DNA of 64,000 bases, from contig JAGBWD010000033.1 of the NCBI GenBank assembly GCA_017629985.1, positions 1-64,000 of the forward strand, written 5' to 3'. Shown here piece by piece: positions 7,974-15,685 of this stretch; the first letter of the stretch is position 1, and each line of letters starts with the position of its first letter. The translations under genes were made by a program, and so were the position numbers. This DNA comes from Alistipes sp. Its GTDB lineage: Bacteria > Bacteroidota > Bacteroidia > Bacteroidales > Rikenellaceae. The notes beneath the pieces are model-generated. The model made no database searches. It saw only the letters and a program-made list of their open reading frames with translations, and was not told the DNA's origin.

Positions 7974-8801
7974 ATGCAAGACAGGTCGAAACAGCAGATA
8001 AATAGACGAAATACCTCTAGAAATAAGCCCCTTGTGGATCTCAATGACACTCGCCGAGAGTCATTGGGCGAGTGGTTGTTTAGCCATAGGGTAGGCCTTC
8101 TTGTAGTTGTAGCGGTGTTTTTGGTTAGTGGTGTTGTGTTAGCTACGGCGCGTTACAACGTTGAGCTTCGCCCCGTGGAGTATATCATCGAGCTTGTCGA
8201 TGAGGCTCCCACAGCCGAGGAGGTGGAGGAGCTAAAGAAAAAGCGCGACCAGCTGCAGGAGGATATAAATCGCCGTATGGCAGCTATCGAGAAGGTTAAA
8301 AACCTTCAGTCGAATGATGCTGCCGAGGCTGCAGGCTCCGTGGAGCAGATGCAGTACGATAGCGATATGCAGCAGATGATGGATAAGGTTGCCTCGGATA
8401 TGGCCGAAAACCGTGGTGATTATGAGAAGGGTATGCGCGAGGTGAAGGGTATAGGCAAGGGTGGCTCTGGAGGCGGCTCTGGAGGTACCAAGGGTAGCGG
8501 CGACAAGGGTAAATTCTCTGGCGCTGTAACCATATCCTATCGCTTTGAGGATCCTGTACGTCATCACCGCGATCTATATGTTCCGGCATATAGGGCCAAG
8601 GAGGGTGGTGAGGTAGTTGTAGATGTGTGGCTAGACCGCAATGGTACTGTTACGGCCGCGCGTATAAACTCCTCTACAAATCCATCGCTTAACGACCAGG
8701 CTTTAAGTGCGGCACGCCACCATCGTACACTCTTCAAGATTGATGGCTCGGCACCTACGTCACACCGAGGAACGATAACCTATACTTTTGTTGCGCAATG
8801 A
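7974..8801 (+). CDS. TonB-like protein with C-terminal TonB domain
   Basis: 275 residues. One membrane helix (about 40-58) after a basic N-terminus, a charged coiled coil (about 80-112), a Gly/Lys-rich linker (160-180), and a C-terminal TonB-type domain (about 200-275; VPAYRAKEGGEVVVDVWLDR with the closing GTITYTFVAQ). TonB proteins span the periplasm and pass inner-membrane energy to outer-membrane receptors. The usual Pro-rich linker is replaced by coiled coil plus Gly-rich sequence, and no exbB or exbD is near. It could serve the barrels at 15686 or 39361; that is inference. It overlaps the next gene by ATGA. Confidence 0.8.
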   Translation: MQDRSKQQINRRNTSRNKPLVDLNDTRRESLGEWLFSHRVGLLVVVAVFLVSGVVLATARYNVELRPVEYIIELVDEAPTAEEVEELKKKRDQLQEDINRRMAAIEKVKNLQSNDAAEAAGSVEQMQYDSDMQQMMDKVASDMAENRGDYEKGMREVKGIGKGGSGGGSGGTKGSGDKGKFSGAVTISYRFEDPVRHHRDLYVPAYRAKEGGEVVVDVWLDRNGTVTAARINSSTNPSLNDQALSAARHHRTLFKIDGSAPTSHRGTITYTFVAQ

Positions 8802-9202
8802 TACGTACGAAGTATATATTGATGCTTGTGCTTGCATTTTTGATGCTGCAAGTATCGTCATCTTCGGCAGGCGATGGCGCAATTAGTGAGGTTTCGCTGC
8901 AGTGTGCCTCGCCACAAGCTTCGCAAAAGCCGGTCTCTCACCAGCCAGAGTTTACACAGCGAGAATATGCTCTTCTGGCAGGGACTTCTAGCTCGGCTGT
9001 ATCACATAGTATAACACCTGTGGTACGCACGTTAAATCGTAGTGTACGCAGTCACGAGCAGATAAGATATTGCGGTAGAGTAGTGTCGGCTATAGATAGT
9101 ACTACTACTGCCGAAAGATATGGATTGTACAACCATAAAATACTCTTTGTATCTCACGCACGATACTACTATTTGTGTCGTCTTGTGAGGCTGATTATTT
9201 AG
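8798..9202 (+). CDS. Small secreted protein, unknown function
   Basis: 134 residues. A clear signal peptide (MIRTKYILMLVLAFLMLQVS, cut near SSSAG) is followed by a Ser/Thr-rich stretch and a basic Tyr-rich tail. I recognise no family. The start overlaps the stop of the TonB-like gene by ATGA, so the two should be translationally coupled. The protein may therefore act in the periplasm with the TonB-like partner, but the sequence shows no direct link. Confidence 0.6.
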   Translation: MIRTKYILMLVLAFLMLQVSSSSAGDGAISEVSLQCASPQASQKPVSHQPEFTQREYALLAGTSSSAVSHSITPVVRTLNRSVRSHEQIRYCGRVVSAIDSTTTAERYGLYNHKILFVSHARYYYLCRLVRLII

Positions 9203-9276
9203 TAGTTGATATATCTATGCCAAAGGGTGATGCCCTATAACGTATTTATTATCAATTTATTAAATAATTATTTTTT

Positions 9277-9771
9277 ATGATTGCACATGAAATTTGTGAG
9301 GCATTATATGCCTTGCCTGGTGGTGTTGTAGAACCACGCCGCCGCTCAATCTTTAAGCCAGTAATGTTTGCTATTATTGGTGTTGTTCTTTTGATTATTA
9401 ACGTTGTAGCTGTATATAATTCGGATGCCTTGAGTATGTTTCTGATAGTTGCAGGAATGTCGCTTTTGGGTTATGGTGTCGTGGTAGGTGTTATGCGAAT
9501 GGTTAGCGATGAGCGAGTACCTTACCATACTGCATCGCACCGCTATATGCGCTACAAGGAGAGTTTTTACGACCGTCAGCAACTAGCTGCGTTACAGAGG
9601 GCTGTGGCTATGGGCGATGAGGGTGCTATAGCAGCTATTGAGAAGAGCGATATTGCTGTTATTACGCTTGTTAGCTATAGTAGCAGCGATGGCTCTATCG
9701 TAGGCTATGCGCTTTATGAGTATGTCGATATGGAGAGCCGTATAATTGGCAAGCCAACCATTAAGGCATAA
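9277..9771 (+). CDS. Two-helix membrane protein, unknown function
   Basis: 164 residues. Two membrane helices (about 28-47 and 52-74) are followed by a cytoplasmic C-terminal domain of about 90 residues with a beta-rich tail (IAVITLVSYSSSDGSIVGYA). The N-terminus before the helices, MIAHEICEALYALPGG, is short. No family recognised. 74 nt after the small secreted protein and 45 nt before the antiporter gene, so it could be in one transcript with the latter. Confidence 0.72.
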   Translation: MIAHEICEALYALPGGVVEPRRRSIFKPVMFAIIGVVLLIINVVAVYNSDALSMFLIVAGMSLLGYGVVVGVMRMVSDERVPYHTASHRYMRYKESFYDRQQLAALQRAVAMGDEGAIAAIEKSDIAVITLVSYSSSDGSIVGYALYEYVDMESRIIGKPTIKA

Positions 9772-9816
9772 TTAGAATTTAGGGTCGGGTCGTAACTCTC
9801 GTAAAACTTTTAGAGT

Positions 9817-11304
9817 ATGTTGAACGAAAACTTTTTGCTTGTAGGAGCTCTTTTGCTCTTTGTAGCTGTGCTTGCTGGTAAGGCTGCTTACCGCCTTGGT
9901 GCGCCAGCTCTCTTGTTGTTCCTAGGTGTGGGAATGCTTTTTGGCTACAATAATTTTGTGCATTTCGACTCCACAGAGTTTGCAGAGTTTATAGGTATGA
10001 TAGCTCTCTGTATCATCCTCTACTCTGGAGGTATGGATACGAAGTTTTCGGAGATACGACCTGTGTTGGCCCCTGGTGTGGTTATGGCTACGCTCGGGGT
10101 CATGCTTACGGCGCTCATTGTTGCAGGATTTATATATGCCGTAGCGCCATTTCTTGGTATTGAGCTTACCTTGCCATTTGCGATGCTTCTCTCTGCCACG
10201 ATGTCCTCTACCGACTCGGCATCGGTATTCTCTATTTTGAGAACCAAGAAGCAGGGCTTGAAGGAGAACCTGCGTCCACTTCTTGAGCTGGAGAGTGGTA
10301 GTAACGACCCTATGGCATATATCCTTGTCGTGGTGCTTACGGGTATCTTGACCGATGGTGGAGATATCAATATCTGGGGTGCTTTGGGTACATTCCTTGT
10401 GCAGATGCTCCTTGGTGCAGGCTTTGGCTATGGCTTTGGACGTATAACGGTGTGGATACTCAACAAAATCAATATCCGCAGTAACGCCTCTCTCTACTCG
10501 GTGCTACTCTTGGCGTGTGCCTTCTTCACCTTCTCGCTCACAACGCTGGCGTATGGTAATGGTTACTTGGCTATATATATCGCAGGTCTTGTTGTCGGCA
10601 ATCTCAAGATTCCACACCGAAACATGCTTCGCACCTTCTTCGATAGTTTTACATGGTTGCTTCAGATTGTGATGTTCCTTGTTCTAGGACTTATCGTTGA
10701 TGTCCATGAGCTATTGTCGTACGATGTCCTCTTTATGGGTATAGGCATTGGTGCCTTCATGATTTTTGTTGCTCGTCCTATCGCTACGTTGATAAGCATG
10801 TCGCCATTTAGAAGCTTCTCCACCAAGGCACGTCTATATGTGTCGTGGGTAGGCCTCCGTGGTGCTGTACCTATCATCTTTGCCCTTTATACGGTCACCC
10901 ATGGCGTGGAGAACTCTGAATATCTCTTTAATGTGGTCTTCCTTGTCACCATCATCTCACTTGTTCTGCAGGGTACTACGGTTAGCGGTATGGCAAACTG
11001 GCTGAAGCTCTCATTCATGGAAAGGGAGCAGACCTTTAAGCTCACCGTACCTGACCATATACGTAGTGAGTTCTCCGAGATAGAGGTTAATAATGCGATG
11101 TTGAAGGGTGGTAAGACATTGAAGGATATCCGTCTTCCGGGTCACACCCTTGTAGTTATGGTGCATCGTGCTGGTAACTACTTTGTGCCAAAGGGAGATA
11201 CCGAGCTAAATAAGGGTGATAAGCTCCTTGTGGTGTCGGATAATAATGATGAGCTAGTTAATAAGGTTAGGGAGATGGGTATCGAGGATATTATCAAGAT
11301 GTAG
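9817..11304 (+). CDS. nhaP2: Potassium/proton antiporter, NhaP2/CvrA type
   Basis: 495 residues. The CPA1-family transport domain has about 12 membrane helices, with the ion-site motifs SSTDSASVF (about 130) and ESGSNDPMA (about 158). The last 95 residues form a TrkA-C (RCK-C) domain, closing with KGDKLLVVSDNNDEL, expected to bind a ligand that gates the transporter. Family members expel K+ (or Na+) in exchange for protons at the inner membrane and control cell K+ and pH. The length matches E. coli CvrA plus its C-terminal domain. Confidence 0.92.
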   Translation: MLNENFLLVGALLLFVAVLAGKAAYRLGAPALLLFLGVGMLFGYNNFVHFDSTEFAEFIGMIALCIILYSGGMDTKFSEIRPVLAPGVVMATLGVMLTALIVAGFIYAVAPFLGIELTLPFAMLLSATMSSTDSASVFSILRTKKQGLKENLRPLLELESGSNDPMAYILVVVLTGILTDGGDINIWGALGTFLVQMLLGAGFGYGFGRITVWILNKINIRSNASLYSVLLLACAFFTFSLTTLAYGNGYLAIYIAGLVVGNLKIPHRNMLRTFFDSFTWLLQIVMFLVLGLIVDVHELLSYDVLFMGIGIGAFMIFVARPIATLISMSPFRSFSTKARLYVSWVGLRGAVPIIFALYTVTHGVENSEYLFNVVFLVTIISLVLQGTTVSGMANWLKLSFMEREQTFKLTVPDHIRSEFSEIEVNNAMLKGGKTLKDIRLPGHTLVVMVHRAGNYFVPKGDTELNKGDKLLVVSDNNDELVNKVREMGIEDIIKM

Positions 11305-11360
11305 TGCGACAAATATAGCTATTTGGGCGCTACTCAAACTCTCAAGATGCTCATTACACA

Positions 11361-11400
11361 AAAAGGGCTGTTCAACGTACTTGTTGGACAGCCCTCTCTC
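11361..11400 (-). terminator. Terminator of pyrD-cinA-pncB, CAACGT core
   Basis: Outer stem AGGGCTG / CAGCCCT and inner TTCAAC / GTTGGA around a 6-nt loop; followed by TTTTTGTG on the minus strand. Also lies beyond the end of nhaP2. Third of the related hairpins. Confidence 0.82.
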
Positions 11401-11409
11401 TTTATCACA

Positions 11410-12579
11410 TTACTTCGATAGCTGGTTGCGTAGTAGATATCGGTATACCTTAATCTCCTCGGGATCACCCATCTCCTTACCCTCTACGTCCGAAAGCTTC
11501 ACACATAACTCTTTTGGCTTGCGTGAGTTAATCTGACAAGATGATAGCTTCATAACAATATTGCACGAGGCGTGTCCGGTGTCACAAGTGAGGTTGGTGC
11601 CGATGCCAAACATACACTTGATGCGTCCCTCGCAGGCTCTCTTAATCTCAACACATTTCTCAAAGTTGAGCGAGTCGCTGAAGACGATGCTCTTTGTCAT
11701 TGGGTCTATGCCTAGCTCCTTGTAACGAGCTATGGCCATATCTATAAATGCTATAGGGTCACCAGAGTCTTGGCGTACACCGTCAAATAAGCAGGCATGC
11801 TTCTTCGAGAAGTTGTTGAAGAATACCTCCGAGCCAAAGCTATCGGTAAGGGCTGTACCTAGGTAGCCATCATATACCTTTACCCAATCCTCCATAGTTA
11901 GGTAGTTAGCATTACGAGGTCCACCATTTACCGCTGCAATAAACATAGGAAGCTCATGAGGATATGTGCCTATCATCTTCATATCTAGTTCCATGGCTAG
12001 GTGGCAGTTGGATGTTCCTGCGCATCCGCAAGGGTTGTTCTTGAGGTGCTTGACAACCATTCTCTGTACATCGTACGAGAAGCGGCGGCGTGTGCCGAAG
12101 TCGGAGAAGACGATGTTGTTGTCACGAGCTATCTGCTCCTTCTTCTCCAGACGCTCTATCATCGTCTCGGCATCATAGCTATTGCGAAGGTGGAATAGCT
12201 CCGACACTGTGGCAAGGATAGGAATCTCGTAGAGTGTCACCTTATACATGAAGTCTGTGACGTTTATCTGCAGGTGATGCTCCTCATCAAGCCATACGTT
12301 AATCTTCGAGGCATCGAAGTGGAAGCCCTTGAGCCACTCAAAGTAATTTTGAGGTATATACTTGCACTGTGTACACATGTAGTTGAACTCATCGTCCGAC
12401 AACGATATGCGCTCCAAGGCCTTAAGCTCTGCTTTTAGGTCGTCCAGGAAATCCTCGTCAAACTCCGTCTTTGCACGGTCGTTGAAGGTAAACGTTCCTA
12501 TCGCCTCGGGATATAGTTTAAAGTAGGCGTAGGATGTCGTAAACTTGTAAAGGTCAGTGTCTAGGATAGAACGTATCAT
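11410..12579 (-). CDS. pncB: Nicotinate phosphoribosyltransferase
   Basis: 389 residues, near the 400 of E. coli PncB. MIRSILDTDLYKFTTSYAYF at the N-terminus and GTRRRFSYDVQ (around the catalytic His region) are typical. It makes nicotinate mononucleotide from nicotinate and PRPP, the first step of the Preiss-Handler NAD route. It lies 18 nt after cinA, whose product can convert NMN to the same nicotinate mononucleotide, so the pair joins two salvage routes at one metabolite. Confidence 0.96.
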   Translation of the reverse strand: MIRSILDTDLYKFTTSYAYFKLYPEAIGTFTFNDRAKTEFDEDFLDDLKAELKALERISLSDDEFNYMCTQCKYIPQNYFEWLKGFHFDASKINVWLDEEHHLQINVTDFMYKVTLYEIPILATVSELFHLRNSYDAETMIERLEKKEQIARDNNIVFSDFGTRRRFSYDVQRMVVKHLKNNPCGCAGTSNCHLAMELDMKMIGTYPHELPMFIAAVNGGPRNANYLTMEDWVKVYDGYLGTALTDSFGSEVFFNNFSKKHACLFDGVRQDSGDPIAFIDMAIARYKELGIDPMTKSIVFSDSLNFEKCVEIKRACEGRIKCMFGIGTNLTCDTGHASCNIVMKLSSCQINSRKPKELCVKLSDVEGKEMGDPEEIKVYRYLLRNQLSK

Positions 12580-12597
12580 AGCATTTATTAGTTTGTG

Positions 12598-13842
12598 TTA
12601 CATATTCTTAACCTCATCGTAGAGCATCTCAATAGCGTAGGCTGATGCTCTGCTAATTATCTGTGAGCGGTCTGTGCCGCAGTTGCGCATTGTGGCTATG
12701 GTGCCATGAGGTGTTGCAATCGCCATCCATACCGTGCCTACGGGCTTTGCCTCGCTACCTCCTGTGGGTCCTGCAATGCCTGTTGTGGCTATGGCGTAGT
12801 CTGCGCCGCTAATCCTGCGTACCCCCTCTGCCATCTGTCGTGCCACGCTCTCGCTAACGGCGCCGTAGCGTGCTATATCATCGGCATTTACGCCTATTAT
12901 ATCACTCTTTGCGCTATTGGCATACGACACTACTCCTGCGAGGAAGTATGCCGAGGCTCCAGCCATAGCGGTAAACTTCGAAGCTATGCTACCTCCTGTG
13001 CAGCTCTCCGCCACGGCAAGGGTTAGTTTCCTGCGAGTAAAGATATCGTGTATAAGGCTCTCCATTGTAGCGCCCTCCCAGCCTACAATGTTATCGCCAA
13101 TAATCTCTCGTAACTTATCAAATTCGGCTACTATAGTCCTCTCCGCCTCCTCGCCATCTATGTTGTATGCCGAAAGACGAAGACGTACGATGTTTGGAGC
13201 AGGGAGATATGCGAGATGCAAGTAGTGTGGTAGTGCCTCTTCCCACCTCTCGATTCTCTCGGCAAGTATAGATTCGGGAATACCACGTGTAATAAGTGTC
13301 TTATGCACTATGCTCTGCAGCAGCAGCCTCTCCTTGAGTTGTGGGATGACGATATCCTCCATCAGATGCTCCATCTCGAAGGGAACGCCAGGGAGTGAGA
13401 TGATTATATTACCCTCGGGGGTGTCAAACCACATTCCTGGGGCTGTGCCATGGGCGTTGTGAAGCACCGTGCAGCACTCGGGAACAAGGGCCTGTCCGCG
13501 ATTTAGCTCTGTGAATGGGATGTTACGGCGTGCTAGGAGCTGTCGTATATGCTCGCCCTCCTGTTCGTTGTACACTAGCTTGCTGTTAAATATCTCGGCA
13601 AGCGTAGTCTTGGTGATATCATCCTTCGTAGGGCCTAGGCCGCCTGTCATTATTATCACCTTGCTCTCGCGCATGGCGCGAGCTACACAATCCTTTATAG
13701 CTTGTGCCTCATCGCCTATAGACGTCTTCTCGGCGATGGTGATGCCAATGGCGTTGAGTTTACGTGATATAGAGGCAGTGTTGGTATCTACAATCTGCCC
13801 TATAAGTATCTCATCTCCAATGGTTATAACTGTAGCTTTCAT
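12598..13842 (-). CDS. cinA: CinA family protein (NMN amidohydrolase/COG1058 fusion)
   Basis: 414 residues with both CinA domains: an N-terminal MoCF-like domain (about 1-170; ITIGDEILIGQIVDTN, GGLGPTKDDITK), shown in some members to be an ADP-ribose pyrophosphatase, and a C-terminal PncC domain (about 255-410; catalytic Ser in VAESCTGGSI) that deamidates NMN. The name comes from a competence-linked gene in Gram-positive bacteria; here the neighbour pncB points to NAD recycling. It begins 3 nt after pyrD, so they are co-transcribed. Confidence 0.94.
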   Translation of the reverse strand: MKATVITIGDEILIGQIVDTNTASISRKLNAIGITIAEKTSIGDEAQAIKDCVARAMRESKVIIMTGGLGPTKDDITKTTLAEIFNSKLVYNEQEGEHIRQLLARRNIPFTELNRGQALVPECCTVLHNAHGTAPGMWFDTPEGNIIISLPGVPFEMEHLMEDIVIPQLKERLLLQSIVHKTLITRGIPESILAERIERWEEALPHYLHLAYLPAPNIVRLRLSAYNIDGEEAERTIVAEFDKLREIIGDNIVGWEGATMESLIHDIFTRRKLTLAVAESCTGGSIASKFTAMAGASAYFLAGVVSYANSAKSDIIGVNADDIARYGAVSESVARQMAEGVRRISGADYAIATTGIAGPTGGSEAKPVGTVWMAIATPHGTIATMRNCGTDRSQIISRASAYAIEMLYDEVKNM

Positions 13843-13845
13843 TGG

Positions 13846-14871
13846 TTAATCCTCTTTATTGTCAATCGTAGCAATAGCCTCTGTTGCCTTCTTCAGTAGC
13901 CTAAAGCCATTCTCGCGAATACCCGTATTTAGGGCTACGAGCGATGCTCCAGCCTCCATCATGTGGCGTATATCCTCGGGCTTCATCATACCTCCAGAGC
14001 CTATGATGGGGTAGTTATGGTCTGTTCTTTGGGCGATATATCGCACAATCTCTATGGCGCGCTCGGTTAGTAACGCTCCTGTTACGGCGCCAGGACTTTT
14101 GCGGGCCATCTCTATAGAGCCTGCTACAGCCTCTATGCCATCTAATGGAGTCTCAATGAGGAGGTCTATTATTGTATCAACCTCCGCTTTTGTGAGGTCG
14201 GGGGAGATTTTTAGTAGGATAGGGCGGTAGTCTAGTTGTCCACGGCGGAACTCAAAAAGTGGTTCTATGAGTTGTTGTATCTCCTCACGATTGCGTAGTA
14301 TAAACCTCTTTGACGCAGTGTTACATGATATGTTTATCACAAAGAAGTCTACATACTGATACATGTTGCGGAATACTCTCAAGTACTCCTTTACGCTATC
14401 TTCGCGGTGTGATGCTGTGAGGTGTCCTATGTTGCATCCTATGACCAATTCACGGGCGTAGCTTCCTCTTTGTCGTAGGTTGTTGAGGATATATTCTAGA
14501 CCTCGACAAGGGTATCCCGAGTTGTCAATCAGGGAGTTGCTGGAACGTAGACGCTTGATGCGGGGTCGTGGCGTGCCAGGCTGTGGGCGTGGCACTACGG
14601 AGCCAATCTCTACAAATCCAAATCCTGTTGCAGCAAGCTCCTCTAGTCTATCCCCATTAGGGTCGAAACCTGCGGCAAGGCCTACAGGATTACGAAAGTG
14701 TATGCCGAAAACCTCTCGCTCGAGATTCTTGCTCTGTGGCGCATGGCATAGCCGTAGCCACCACTTCCCTGATGGGATAAGGCCCACCACGCCGAGCAGT
14801 GCCATTCGGATATTGTGAGCTACTTCGGCTGGTAGTGTCCACAGGATATTTTGGAATAACGAGCGTCTCAT
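13846..14871 (-). CDS. pyrD: Dihydroorotate dehydrogenase, class 2-like
   Basis: 341 residues from the ATG at 14871 (MRRSLFQNILW); an upstream TTG at 14883 is in frame but unlikely. The N-terminal helical hook (to about residue 40) and GLAAGFDPNGDRLEE mark the quinone-linked, membrane-attached form, which oxidises dihydroorotate to orotate in pyrimidine synthesis. The catalytic loop reads NISCNTASKRF: Cys where class 2 enzymes usually have Ser, and the usual Pro before Asn is missing. FMN-site residues near the C-terminus (PIIGSGGM) are intact. First gene of pyrD-cinA-pncB. Confidence 0.92.
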   Translation of the reverse strand: MRRSLFQNILWTLPAEVAHNIRMALLGVVGLIPSGKWWLRLCHAPQSKNLEREVFGIHFRNPVGLAAGFDPNGDRLEELAATGFGFVEIGSVVPRPQPGTPRPRIKRLRSSNSLIDNSGYPCRGLEYILNNLRQRGSYARELVIGCNIGHLTASHREDSVKEYLRVFRNMYQYVDFFVINISCNTASKRFILRNREEIQQLIEPLFEFRRGQLDYRPILLKISPDLTKAEVDTIIDLLIETPLDGIEAVAGSIEMARKSPGAVTGALLTERAIEIVRYIAQRTDHNYPIIGSGGMMKPEDIRHMMEAGASLVALNTGIRENGFRLLKKATEAIATIDNKED

Positions 14872-14897
14872 ATCGTTCACCAATAGAAAATATTATA

Positions 14898-14905
14898 CAA
14901 ATATA
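14898..14905 (-). promoter_or_regulatory. Probable -7 element for pyrD operon
   Basis: Reads TATATTTG on the minus strand 27 nt before the ATG at 14871. The -33 position has only TTCG, a weak match. Its place between 14871 and the hairpin at 14971 supports the shorter pyrD start. Confidence 0.5.
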
Positions 14906-14968
14906 GTGAAAAAATATGAAATGCGAAGCCTAAACCATGAAAATCTGTGCTATAGCTCGGAAAATGAC

Positions 14969-15000
14969 GAGGAGGTTAGGATGAATACTCCTAACCTCCC
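14969..15000. terminator. Hairpin after the DUF2807 lipoprotein gene
   Basis: Perfect 11-bp stem GGAGGTTAGGA / TCCTAACCTCC, 7-nt loop. The T-run is poor on both strands, so it may be a weak terminator or a 3' stabilising hairpin. Confidence 0.65.
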
Positions 15001-15019
15001 CACATAAAAGATGTTATTA

Positions 15020-15673
15020 CTAGTCGTTCAGGTATACGTCAGCACCTCCCGACTTGCTGATATCTTTGTTTTCGGGATTACCTTTGTAGCTGACATCGGC
15101 ACCTCCCGAGGCATTCACCGTTAGGCTCTTTATGGCGTATACCTCGACATCTGCGCCTCCCGATGCTGCAACCTCTACATACTCCGATGGTAGCTCGTTA
15201 AGGTCTACATCTGCGCCTCCCGATGCGGCAACGGTGAGATATCTACAGATACCCTTGATTTCGATGTCGGCGCCTCCCGATATTGCTAACGTGAGGTACT
15301 CCGAGCCGCAGTAGTACCAATCCATGTCGCAGCCTCCCGATAGTGCTACGGTGGTGTAGCCTAGGGCTGGGATGCGTACATTGAAGGTCTTTGGGTATGG
15401 GTTTGTTGATGTGAGGCCTATGTTTAGCGTCATGCCCTCGGTCTCAATCTTTAGGTTGTCAAAGACGTCAGTGTGTGTGGTTACACGTATCTCGTTGCGT
15501 GGAATGCTAGGGTCTACAATGATGTTTGCGCTACCCGATGCTGCAATAGATGTGATTTCACATGTGAGGGGGAATGTGCGCTCCTCGACCTCTCCTGTAG
15601 CGACATTCTGATTCGTGGTGATGTGTATGCACGATGTAAGTGCTAACGCTAGAATAAATGATGTAAGTCTCAT
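15020..15673 (-). CDS. DUF2807 (head GIN domain) lipoprotein
   Basis: 217 residues. A lipoprotein signal ends at Cys15 (ALTSC). The body is a beta-solenoid: the motif A-S/A-G-G-A-D-V recurs about six times at roughly 17-22-residue spacing between residues 115 and 215 (for example TVAASGGADVDLNELPSEY). Such DUF2807 proteins are exported; no enzyme activity is known. The gene starts 12 nt after the outer-membrane barrel gene stops, so they form one operon, and it may attach to the barrel or the cell surface. Confidence 0.85.
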   Translation of the reverse strand: MRLTSFILALALTSCIHITTNQNVATGEVEERTFPLTCEITSIAASGSANIIVDPSIPRNEIRVTTHTDVFDNLKIETEGMTLNIGLTSTNPYPKTFNVRIPALGYTTVALSGGCDMDWYYCGSEYLTLAISGGADIEIKGICRYLTVAASGGADVDLNELPSEYVEVAASGGADVEVYAIKSLTVNASGGADVSYKGNPENKDISKSGGADVYLND

Positions 15674-15685
15674 ATTGGTAATTTT

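Noticed and set aside
11331-11360. Resemblance of CTCAAGATGCTCATTAC to CTCAAAATGCTCATTTAC in the 39.1-kb palindrome
   Set aside because: Only about 17 bases are alike and there are no inverted arms around it; chance cannot be excluded.
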